Shown: piece after piece, positions 1 through 9,198 of the stretch | Numbering within the stretch: the first letter of the stretch is position 1 | Layout of the letters: every line of letters starts with the position of its first letter | Assembly (NCBI GenBank): GCA_023078555.1 | Contig: CM041202.1 | Coordinates: 124,001-188,000, forward strand | Reading direction: 5' to 3' | DNA: 64,000 nt | Origin: Ulva prolifera | Lineage: Eukaryota > Chlorophyta > Ulvophyceae > Ulvales > Ulvaceae | Position numbers and translations under genes: made by a program | The notes under the pieces: model-generated | Seen by the model: only the letters and a program-made list of their open reading frames with translations | Told to the model about the DNA's origin: nothing | The model's database searches: none

Positions 1-210
1 CTACCACCTTTCCAAACCTCCTACCGGGGGAGCAGCAAAGCAAACGCCCACCTACGGAAAATGTTGTACACTATGCGGTCATGAAGGCATCCACTACATA
101 TATATAGGGGATATATAGGGGATGTGTACATACGTAGCACCTGCGTGGCGAGGCCTGTAACTCCCTGTGCAAACCCATTCACTCACCCACGACGTCGCAC
201 ATGCAGACCA
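1..210. other. Window edge, no feature recognised
   Basis: No reading frame or repeat I can support. The last exon or exons of the minus-strand membrane-protein gene at 211-819 could lie here or beyond the window edge. Confidence 0.3.
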
Positions 211-819
211 TCAGGCTGTGATGGTTGCGAGAGGAAACAGTGTATCAAGATCTGGGTGCTGTCTCCTGAAATTCCCTGGCACACACCCGACAGCAAAGTC
301 AAAGTTCCGAAGCAGCTGCCCCCGCACGTTGGGCCCCGCCTTGTCCAGGTACAGCACCACTGTGAGCGCTCGTGTGTGTGCCATCACATCTGAGAGCACC
401 ATCGCCCAGTACATCAGTGCAAACGGGGTGCAGAACATGAGCACAAGCAGCGCATTCCTCGCGCCTGTCAACAGGCCCCCGCGGGGGCACTGCAGCGCAT
501 CCACCCAGCCGTACACGCTGCCGCATGCCGTTGCCCCGAACGTCGCTGCCAGGAAGATGTAGATGAGCGCAATGCGCAGTGACGCCATGGCTTTGGGGAG
601 CCGGCGGCACCGCCTCGCGGCCGCGGTGATGCAGAGGGGCAGGGGGGCGCCGGAGGGCCAGTGGGTGGCGTCGACGTACGGCTCCAGCGCCGGCGCGACC
701 GCCCCGATGCCGTGGCGTGAGCGCGCCGCGGCCGTCTGCCTGCGCAGCTCCTGCAGGCCGCTGCTGTGCATGGGGAGGGTGTGCCGGGCGCAGTTTGTAC
801 CTGGCTCTAGGCCTCCCAA
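211..819 (-). CDS. Two-helix membrane protein exon, possibly an eroded DHHC-type acyltransferase
   Basis: An open minus-strand segment of about 200 codons with two strongly hydrophobic helices: one around ALIYIFLAATFG and one around NALLVLMFCTPFALMYW. After the second helix comes a VRGQLLRNFDF stretch. This matches the position and pattern of the segment after TM4 in DHHC S-acyltransferases (compare DRGTRRNFTEVFG in the complete gene at 60159-63369). The part where the cysteine-rich domain should lie (RSRHG ... VDATHW ... LCIT) can be aligned to RSHHC ... MDHHCPW ... NCIG, but the zinc ligands and the catalytic Cys are absent. A GT at about 286 (minus) could be a donor, so the protein may continue in 1-210. 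The start is not fixed; upstream exons, perhaps including a CWAC segment near 1130, are unproven. It could equally be an unrelated two-TM protein. Confidence 0.4.
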   Translation of the reverse strand: MGGLEPGTNCARHTLPMHSSGLQELRRQTAAARSRHGIGAVAPALEPYVDATHWPSGAPLPLCITAAARRCRRLPKAMASLRIALIYIFLAATFGATACGSVYGWVDALQCPRGGLLTGARNALLVLMFCTPFALMYWAMVLSDVMAHTRALTVVLYLDKAGPNVRGQLLRNFDFAVGCVPGNFRRQHPDLDTLFPLATITA

Positions 820-3800
820 ATTCGTGCTTGAGTCCGAGCTGACTAATCAATTACAAGGGATGGGCTGATAGCTGCAGGGTGCTGCGAAGGAGGCAGGGGG
901 GCCGGTGGATGCTCAAGGCGTTGGGGGGTGGGTGCTGGAGATAGTTGTGCTGGCTTGGAGCGCTTCAGCTTGGATTCAGTCCGCTGCAGCTTCGGGCACC
1001 GTGTCGGCTGGTGAATGCAGGCCCAGCAGCGCGGCGTGTGCGGCCAAGCTCCAGCGCAGGTCTGCAAGAGTTCCGTGCGGTCAGGCGGTGTGTGGGTCAG
1101 TGTGGGGGCGCTTTGCAGCAAATTTGGAATTCTTGCATATGATCGGGCCCGGCGACCCAACACTGGTGGTCGCATGGGGCACACAACTGCAGTGGACTAG
1201 GCCCAACTCCAGCTGTATTCCAGAGGTATGTGCAGTACACATCATGGCATGAACGTGGTGCAGCCTTGCAGGCCTCAGTGTGTCGGCAGCACTGTTACTG
1301 TGAGAGAGTTGCAGGGCCTGCAAGTCTCTCACAGCAGCAGTGCTGCCAAGCACTAAGGCCGGGTCAGTCGAGTCGGAAGACACTGATCATCTCCACGAAA
1401 GTATGCCATACTTCCAGTGGAAGACATGGCGTTGTCACTCGGCACAGCTAGCAAGGCCCGACACTGCTCCACTGTGGTGTGTTGCCGGCGATGCTGCCTG
1501 CCACCCTGAATGCTTTGGTATATAGGAGGTCTCTTTTGTAAAACTTTGGTATATAGGAGGTCGCATGGTATGGAGCGTCATTGTTTCGTCAAGGCAGAGC
1601 CCTCTGCTGCATGTCCGACCTGACAGAGACGCGCACTGGAGGCATCAGCCAGCCTTGAGATGAGGGACGCACTTGAGCAAGAAAGATGCTATGGATCAAT
1701 CTGAGACCTGATGCATTGATTCATCCCGTAAGATGAGAACCCACGTCGCGTCGCTGATCATCATCATCGCTGGGCACGCTCGGGTTGAGAACACCCGATC
1801 CGCGTCACCACCCGACATAGCACTTCAGTCACTCACGCTCATGGAGAGGCATCACTGTGAGCGCAGAGTCTTGGGACGATTCTTGCGCTCCCTACGTATT
1901 CCGCACTTGCAATTGGCGTACCGTTGGATCCTGTGGCTGACGCGCATACCTGCGCAGTCACCAACAGTGACACGTTGATCCAATTCGTGCATCCAGGCGA
2001 CTATATGTCGAAATCTTTCGCAAGTTGCACCCAGCCTGACCAGATCCGGAACACCAGGAGTCACCAGGCGCAGCTGTAGCCACGCCTAGAGAGTGCGCTG
2101 ACGCGTGCGGAAGGAAGTGGATCGCAGGTGCAATGTCCGGCCTGGTACCGCAAAGGCCTCTGAGGGATCCATCGACTTGTCACTTCTGAGGCTCCTCACC
2201 GGAGGAAAACAACTAGTGACGGTCGCAGTGCCGGGCATTGTGTCGGGTATTGTCGATCAAACTGACTGCGCAGCCGAAGCTATGGAAGCGCATCACATCG
2301 ACCTTGCTGCACGATACTTTCAGCAGGCAACAGATATTTCCTTATTTTTTCCAAGGCGGCCATCGTGAGCGGCCATGTCAGGCCGGGTCGTCGCAGCTGT
2401 CTGCACCATGTCCAGGACCTCTGGTGTCCGGCAACATGCACTGATCCCAGCATCATGCCACCATCTACTCCCGTAGGTTGGTTCAGGTCGAGGACTCCAC
2501 GACGCTCTCGAACGGTGTGATGCTGTCCTGCATCCCAGCGACCACCCCGAACGACGTCCTCGTCGATCCATCGCTGTGGCTGTTGCTGTTCTCGAGCCCA
2601 GCCTCCCTTCAAGAACTCGTTGGCAGTCAGTCATTCTATCACCTATTCCTGACTGTACTGTCGGAGGATTCAGCAATTGTCTCCGGCCGCCGAGAGTGCA
2701 TCTTTTTGCTCCCAGCCTGAGGCTGCATCCAGTATAACACAGCAATCTCGCGGGAAATATTCTGGCAGTGCATATATCAGAATATAACGCGACTCTTCAA
2801 CGCTGGTGTACGTACTCGAGGTTACACAAACACCTGCTGGATGACCACAGTTGTTGTGTTGTCTGTACTATCACGATCAGCACGGCTAGGAGCATTTGTG
2901 CTGCTTGAAGTTCCACGCGCCTATCTGCTACTACCAGAGCATTGGCCGAAACCGCGCGTCAGACGAGTCCAGGACATGATGTGCGGGTGTGTAGATGCTG
3001 CATACACAATGCCGAGTTTCCGCTTGCCACAGCAGAGCCACAGAGTATCGATCTTCTGCCCAGCCAGAATCACCCTGATGCATGAGCACTCCCTCTGCAT
3101 GAGCTGTGTTGTCTTCCTGTGGACCTGCCTGAATACGTGATGCTGCAGCACTTTGAGACCCTTGACTGTCAGACCTACGATTCTGGCCATCTGGAAGAGA
3201 CCAGCCGTGAGCTGGTGTCGTGCTCAGCATTTGTCTAGATCCAATTGACTGATCTGATCGCTGCATCACTGTCCACAGCATGATCAACACATGCTCATGC
3301 AGATTTGGGTCGGTTCCCCTGTAGAACAGTGCTGCCTTGTCCCACGGGATCCTGCGAGGCCAACGACCAAACCTGCCCTTGCCAGAACGCTGCTAGAGGC
3401 CGCTACAAGCTTGCGGATCGTACCGGTAGTATGCATCGGATTGCCGGTGTGATCACGGTGGCGGTCATGTCACGGTGGTATAGAAGTGCATAACAGTGAA
3501 TATGCCGCAAGCAGCGCTGACCCTGCTCACCATGCATATGCGCAGTCAGTGGCGTTGGGGCATGTCTCCTGAGAAGTACAACAACTTCAGATGCACGGGA
3601 CCACATGCCGCTTCAGCTTTGGGCCCTGCAGCTGCAGCTGTGGCTTCTCAAACAGACGAAGCTCTCTGTGTGTTAAAACTCCATGCGTTTTGCCTGCTGT
3701 GGTACTAGCTATAGATGTATCTACTACAGTATCCGCTGCTCCAACTGTGCCTGTGCAATGTACAAACGTTTGCTCCATGTCAACGAGACTTTGTTCCATA

Positions 3801-3838
3801 GAGACCGAACGGGCGCGTTGAAAAGCTGCGCTAATTCT
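820..3838. other. Intergenic, no supported gene
   Basis: No ORF here has recognisable composition or domains. Visible items are an 18-bp direct repeat, TTTGGTATATAGGAGGTC, at 1514-1531 and 1545-1562, and near 1125-1165 a copy of a motif (ATATGATCGGGCCCG followed by CCCAACACTG) that recurs near 5967-6007 and 12747-12787. Confidence 0.4.
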
Positions 3839-4238
3839 CTCACACACAGAGTTGCATTAGTACGTTTCGTGATAAAGTACGTTAAGCAAAAATACGCGTA
3901 TGGTACGTTGGCTCCAATGTTGGGGGGTTGAAAAGTACGATGTATCTCTTGAGACATAGGCTACATATGTAGCCTACGCATCACTGGCATGGTGCCTGAG
4001 GCGCCAAGCTGGTCATGGCCAGACTTGGTAGTGCCACGATCACTGGCATCTGTGCTTATGCACACTATTACAGAGAAAAGTACAACATACTGACAGTCAA
4101 TTAGATGACCAGGTTACACAGGTTCATCATGCAATGCAAGGGATGTTAAAAACCTCCTTTGGCCTTGTGGCTAGAGGTGCACCACAGTGCAGAGCTCTAG
4201 GCTCTCAAAATGCGTTTGTCCGAAGCGTACGCACATAC

Positions 4239-5369
4239 CCATCGGGGCAGTTCTGCCACCTGTCCCAGTGGCACATCGTGATCGGCATGTCTCCGCCGTT
4301 GCGGTTTTGGTGCGGCAGTCGCTTACACGTCCAGGTCCTTATGACAGTGCCTCTGGTGTTTCGTGGTCTGATGTAGCGGTTGTTCTTATTGTCGGTATAC
4401 CGGTGTTGATGGTGTTGGTGTTGATGCTGGGGTGTCGGGTGTTGAAAATCGCCCGTCCCCTCTCGGTGAATTGGCTCGTGTTGTTGCATTCTGTGGCGCA
4501 AGTCAGAGTTTGCGGCAGCATGTTGCTTGGATGCCTCTTTCGGTCCCGGATTTCGGAGTTGTCAATGTCCAAATGGATACGGCTATGTAATCATGCATAC
4601 ATACATACCCGCGGAGCCGATACCTGCAGCCCCGCCGCCGCCGGTCGCGCGTGCGGACGCGGCGCCGGCACCTGCGACTGCTCCGGCCGCCGACGCCGAT
4701 GCCGGGCACAGCGCCCAGCCGGGGCGCCACGCGCCAGCCGCAGCGCAGGCTGCGGCCCTGGCGGCGGCAGCGGCGCCGGGTGGCCAGGATCCGGCGGGGC
4801 CTGGGGAGCAGGCCGCTGCCGCGCAGGCAACGGCGCTGGCGCAGGTGTTCAGGGCAGTGGCCCAGGAGAAACTGGGGGACATCATGTTTATGCCGCCGGG
4901 TGACCCTTTGTGCATAGGAGATGTGTCGGTTGTGAACCCCTGTGCTGCTTCCTATTGCGGCCGCGCGGCCCGCGAGGATGGGGGTGCTGCGGAGACGCGG
5001 GAAGTGCAGAAACGCACTGCTTATCGTTTGTACGACCCCGATGCGTATAGTTTTGTGCCGTTGTCGCATGAGACGCATGGTCGCTTGGGACGGCCTGCCA
5101 TGAATCACTTGAATCGGCTGGCGGAGGTTGCGTCTCGGTGTGGTAAGGTGAACCGTGCTTTGTTTGTGACGAATGCTCTGCGCCGGTTGAGTGTGGCGTT
5201 GTGCAAGGGGAATGCTCTTGTGCTCCGTGCGGGGCTTCAATCTTTGGCTGGCATCACCGGCCGAGCTGTGGTACGTGCTCGTGCCCGGCCTAGTGCCATG
5301 ACTGCGTGAGTGGATTTGCGTGTGTATTCCTGGCAACGGCTCGCTGCCCGGCCTCTGTCCTTTGTAACT
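4239..5369 (+). mobile_element. 5'-truncated LINE inside the hAT MITE
   Basis: This segment is absent from the sister MITE copy. It is bounded by a short direct repeat, ACATAC (4233-4238 and 5370-5375). It carries the end of a reverse-transcriptase-type ORF (4527-5309), then a short 3' UTR ending CCTTTGTAACTA. Copies of the same 3' end occur at 30373-30523 (plus), 53757-53881 (minus) and 6713-6778 (minus). This identifies a non-LTR family whose 3' end carries the host TGTAA signal. The 5' part (4239-4600) has no clear protein. Bases 4553-4592 match 13525-13566. Confidence 0.7.
4527..5309 (+). CDS. C-terminal end of a LINE reverse-transcriptase ORF
   Basis: An open frame of 260 codons. The first half is Ala/Pro low complexity. 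The second half (from about residue 125) has the pattern seen at the C-terminus of many algal and animal non-LTR polymerase proteins: a GDVSVVNP core, then a KRTAY element, then FVPLSHETHGRLG, a small helical stretch, and FVTNALRRLSVALCKGNALV. The D...K..Y arrangement resembles a restriction-like (PD-(D/E)XK) nuclease remnant. The catalytic polymerase motifs are missing because the copy is 5'-truncated, so no activity is expected. The assignment rests on remembered family patterns, not a search. Confidence 0.6.
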   Translation: MDASFGPGFRSCQCPNGYGYVIMHTYIPAEPIPAAPPPPVARADAAPAPATAPAADADAGHSAQPGRHAPAAAQAAALAAAAAPGGQDPAGPGEQAAAAQATALAQVFRAVAQEKLGDIMFMPPGDPLCIGDVSVVNPCAASYCGRAAREDGGAAETREVQKRTAYRLYDPDAYSFVPLSHETHGRLGRPAMNHLNRLAEVASRCGKVNRALFVTNALRRLSVALCKGNALVLRAGLQSLAGITGRAVVRARARPSAMTA

Positions 5370-5470
5370 ACATACACACTACACGCTGATAAAGTACGTT
5401 ACAATAAAATATGCGTATTAAACGTACCGAAATCGAAAGATACGCGTATAAATGCAACTCTGCTCACACA

Positions 5471-5982
5471 GCAGGTCCTTGCGCATGCTGCCCTCAACAC
5501 CACAGCATTGCTTCATCACACAGGCCCACACACACCCTCTATAGCCCCTGCTCCAGCAAGGCAAACACCGCGTGCCCTGCATCGTCTCTGTTCCGTGCAT
5601 TTGTCAGTGAGTTGAGTTGGTGCTGTTGTTGCATGCGCCTTTCCACCTTTCTGTAGCCGTGTGTTAGTGATGGTCTGCACCAAATGTTCAGCTGCCAGTG
5701 GGCATCCTTTGAACATGGTGGTGGCCACAGTGCAATCAGCAAGAATTCAAATTATGCCCTGAGCATTCAAGCTATGCCCTGAGCACTTAAACTGTGTCCT
5801 GAGCATTCAAACTGTGCCCTGAGCTAGCATGCACTCGCTGATTGCAGCCTCGCATTAATTCCTGCTGGAATATTCCTGCACTGCCCACGTCACCACATGC
5901 CTGTGAACCAGTTTTTAGTCGCTGTGCAGCATTTCCAGGGCTGCCATCCAGAAAACAGACCTGAATATTCGGAATTGTTACA
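5471..5982. other. Intergenic upstream of the Cys/Pro-rich gene, with a 20-bp minisatellite
   Basis: No gene seen. Four imperfect 20-bp units (core TGCCCTGAGCATTCAAAC) lie at about 5741-5824. Confidence 0.5.
5741..5824 (+). repeat. 20-bp tandem repeat, about 4 copies
   Basis: The unit core, TGCCCTGAGCATTCAA, repeats with period 20 and a few substitutions per copy. It is noncoding. Confidence 0.8.
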
Positions 5983-7822
5983 TATGATCGGGCTCGACGT
6001 CCCACCAACACTGCTACGAACGTGCAGGAGCGGGTCGGTCCGCAGGCCAAGGCTCCTGGCTGTGGTGTGTCTCCTGGCAAGCCTACACCTCGGGTGCGTG
6101 GCACAGGCGCCTGTTTCCGAGGACTGCAACCTGGGCTGCGAATGCACGTGTTCTGCCACCGATGAGCCCTGCAACAGCGACGATGACTGCTGCGGGGGCG
6201 GCCTCGACCTCGGCTGCAGGCCATTCTCAGTCGCAGGGCCGTCGGGCGTCCTGACTGACGTCGGTCTGTGCACACCAGACACACCGGGCTGTGACACACC
6301 CGCAGGAGCAGGAGGCGAGGGCTGCCCATGCGCGGGAGTGGCCGCAGGCGGCGATCGCGAGTGCGATGGCTTGCTCGAATGCGCACCTGCTGGGCCCAAC
6401 AAGAATACATGTCAGGTACAGCGCCCGCCGGCTCCAGCGCTCTACGCAGCTCTCACTCGCGGCACCTTTTGCGCCATGCACGCTGATTGCCGAGGGGTCT
6501 GAGCACCGCTGGAGCCGTGGCTGTGCTCCGGCCAGTGCACTCTTCTCTTCATGGCAGATGCCACTCGCGTCTGCATCAATGCTGCATTCCCGCAATGGGC
6601 ACTCATGGGATCCTAGCTGCACCCAATACTGCTGATGTGCGAGTGTGAGGCGTGCACATCCCACTGAACTCTCCCCGGACAGTGTTGTGCATCTTGCTCC
6701 CCAACATATGATTATAGGACAGAGGCCTGGTGCCGGGCACCAGGCCGGGCACGAGCTCGTACCACAGCCCTAACGGCACCACCTGCAAATGTATGCATGT
6801 ATGCGTGTCAACCTACTGACAGCCAAAACATCTCATGATCAATGCATGATCAGTGCATCGAGATTGCCATTTCTGTAGCACAGGCCACAAACATTGCAGC
6901 CGCCGACCAACATCGATGTTGCGATATCGTGTCTGGCATGCAGTTCTTCTACACAATTGTTTTGAATTGGAGGGGATCTGAGGACCTGGAGTTTGGGGTC
7001 GCGTACGTCACTGTCGCGGGCCAGATCCGCTTCCAGAGCACAGCACCCAGGCCAGAGTTCCTGGCGGTGGCAAGCGGATCAGTGGATGGGAGCTGCAGCG
7101 AAGAGTTGAGTGAGGAGAGCTTTACGTTTTCGTCAGACCGGGGCCGCGACGATGCTGCGATTGTGTTTACCGGCGACCTTCTCCGTGATAGAATATACGA
7201 ACCCACCTGTGAAGGCATCGATGAGTTTCTCAGGGTGGAGGTGAGGGGCTGGGGTGTTCTCCTCGAGTCGGTTGTCAGGGAGGGCGGAGACACGTCCATT
7301 TTCACCATTATTACGATCCCTCGCCTGGCAGTTAGCACCCGCGCTCTTAATTTTCCATGTGAAGCATCACTGCCACCGCCCCCACCGCCACCGCCCCCAC
7401 CGCCACCGCCCCCACCGCCTACGCCTCCCCCACCTCCCCCATCGCCCCCACCGCCACCTCCCCCACCAAACCCATCACCTGTACCAACACCGCCTCCAGA
7501 CGGGCCTGGACTGCCACCTCGCGACACTACCACACCCCCTGGCCAAGCCCCCCCATTCGCTGTCGTCGTAACCACTCCCCCCACTCGGCCTCAGCCAGAC
7601 AGATTCTCCTTTGCCGACTGTGGCCGACCGGGCGAGGCCTGCTGCGTGGCCGTCTTCCCCTTCGGATCAATCGGTGTCTGCTTTGGCAGCAGTATCTGTG
7701 ATGTAGATTCGTTCTTGCCAGTGTGCCTGGACACCCTCGTGTGTGACGGGATGGCCACTCCATTTGGTGGATTCAATGTCCTTGGAACTGGCGTGGGTGC
7801 TGCATGCACCTCGTCCTTCTAG
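5983..7822 (+). CDS. Secreted Cys-rich and polyproline wall-type protein (partial model)
   Basis: Two coding blocks can be supported. Block 1 (about 5983-6500) has a signal-peptide-like stretch, LLAVVCLLASLHLGCVAQA, followed by a Cys-dense segment with EPCNSDDDCCGG and later GTFCAMHADCRG. Block 2 (about 6900-7822) has a beta-rich domain starting near FFYTIVLNWRG, then a polyproline spacer of the PPPPSPPPP type (7371-7530), then a second Cys-rich module (CGRPGEACC ... CFGSSICD) up to the TAG at 7820-7822. Secreted globular-HypPro-globular layouts are typical of algal hydroxyproline-rich wall glycoproteins such as the pherophorin group, though I cannot assign that family. A GTACAG donor follows 6415 and a usable acceptor lies before 6943, but the join is unresolved. 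An in-frame TGA at 6500-6502 is followed by further Cys-rich sequence (LCSGQCTLLFM), so splicing or damage must intervene. The start (5983 or 5897) is uncertain. Confidence 0.55.
6713..6778 (-). mobile_element. LINE 3'-end remnant
   Basis: The reverse complement matches the 3' end of the LINE at 4239-5369 (GTGCCCGGCCT ... GGCCTCTGTCCT) with an internal deletion. It lies between the two coding blocks of the Cys/Pro-rich gene, probably in an intron. Confidence 0.5.
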
Positions 7823-8445
7823 ATGCCCGTTTATATACCTACCTCTGTCAAAAGCCGCATGCTCTTCGCGAATCCGATGAATGTATTCGCTCATAGCTAA
7901 ATATGGATGATGTGCTGTGGGAGAGCACTGCACTGGTGCCTGTTTATTTTGTGCTTGTTTAAATTTATTTTGTGCCTGTTTATCTTGTAACTTGAAATCC
8001 TGTAGACCCCATGGAATTTGGGGTGATGGACGATCGTGGGGGAGGCTTCAGGTGGCGTGTCCTGATGTAACAATTGATTCAGCGGTTGTGCTTGAGCGAA
8101 TGGCCCAGTCGCCGGGTGAATGTTTGCAGACAACATCCTGCCATGTATCAGCAGACTGTGCATAACTGTGGCACACTCCCAACCGCAGACCCCTCCAATC
8201 CATACACCACTTGCACTGTACTGAAGAGTCGGTCCGCAGTAAACAGCCTGTGATATGGCATGCACGATGTGGCACTCTGTTCACTGTGGTCACGTCATTG
8301 CTACCATAAGTCATCTTCGTCATTCGGTTATGACCAAATTAATTACGTTCCTCTGTTTGAAAGCCCCATGGGGCTGCATCTGCCTACGATCATCGTTCAC
8401 TGGTCACCAAAGCGTGAGCAGCTGTGGCGATAATGGTGAGTATAC
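7823..8445. other. Gap between paralogous wall-protein genes
   Basis: No supported exon. A short Cys-containing frame around 8055-8165 (TTSCHVSADCA) could be a relic of the upstream part of the following paralogue. Confidence 0.3.
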
Positions 8446-9198
8446 TATACGTACTTGAGCCTGGAAGTGACAGCGAAATCCGCGTTGGAAGGCACCCCTG
8501 AGTCCACAATGTACACGTGCATAAATCTTCTGTCCATTGACACATCATCACTTGCCTTTCCGTGCGATCGCGAAGCGCCACCCACCTCCACCACTGCCTC
8601 CGCCACCTGCCGCACTACCACCACCGCCAAGGCCAACACCATCCTCACCACCCCCGCCTGCGCCCCCACCTCCAACGGCACTTCCCCAGCCGCAACCACT
8701 GTCACCTCCGTCGCCGCCCACGGCTACCACCGCTGCTGCCACCTTCCTCACCACCCCTGCTTCCGCCTCCACCCCCCACGCCCCCACCACCACCGCCGTC
8801 GCCACTTCCTTCACGACCAGCATCGCCCCCCCCGCGCCGAATTCTCCGCCACCGCCACCGCTACCACCCATTGTAGATCCACCGCGGTGCACGTACCTGT
8901 TGTGCCGCCCATTCCACCAGACCCGCCGATTCCCCGAGTAGCACCAATCGCACCAGACCCGCCGGTGGTGCCGCCACCCGTGATGTAGCCACCACCGCAG
9001 CCTACAGGCAACCCCGGAGGTGCCACACCGCCACCGGCAGGCAGCCCGGACGTCTCCACGCGAGACAATCGGCAGTGCGCGGGCTCCGGCTTCGCCGTTA
9101 AACAGGCGTGCTGCAACCCGGACCAAGTGTGTTTGAAGCGGAGCTCGGTCTTCGGCTCATGCCGCCCGGCGACGGGCCCAGTCCCCTTTGAATATTAA
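8446..9198 (+). pseudogene. Decayed paralogue of the Cys/Pro-rich secreted protein
   Basis: Three pieces match the neighbour ending at 7822, in the same order. The first is the end of the beta-rich domain (YLSLEV ... SLAFPCDRE, against FLRVEV ... ALNFPCEAS). The second is a long polyproline region at 8570-8990. The third is a Cys module (QCAGSGFAVKQACCNPDQVC) ending with TAA at 9196-9198. The polyproline region changes frame, and a TAG (8985-8987) separates it from the last piece. The upstream domains are not found. Either it is a broken tandem copy, or a small intron ending in the CAG at 8998-9000 hides part of the damage. A duplicated, decaying copy is the simpler reading. Confidence 0.55.

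Larger units (their letters stand above)
3847..5462 (+). mobile_element. hAT-type MITE interrupted by a LINE insertion
   Basis: The ends are inverted repeats starting CAGAGTTGCATTA on the left and ending in the complement on the right. The element is flanked by an 8-bp direct repeat, CTCACACA, at 3839-3846 and 5463-5470. Eight-base target duplications with CAGAG-type termini are characteristic of hAT transposons. The internal sequence matches the MITE at 48738-49184, but here it is split by about 1.1 kb of LINE sequence (4239-5369). There is no transposase, so it is non-autonomous. The nested order shows the MITE is older than the LINE insertion. Confidence 0.8.

Noticed and set aside
6500-6502. 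TGA read as selenocysteine
   Set aside because: The protein is secreted and Cys-rich, no SECIS-like hairpin was evident, and splicing or damage explains it more simply.
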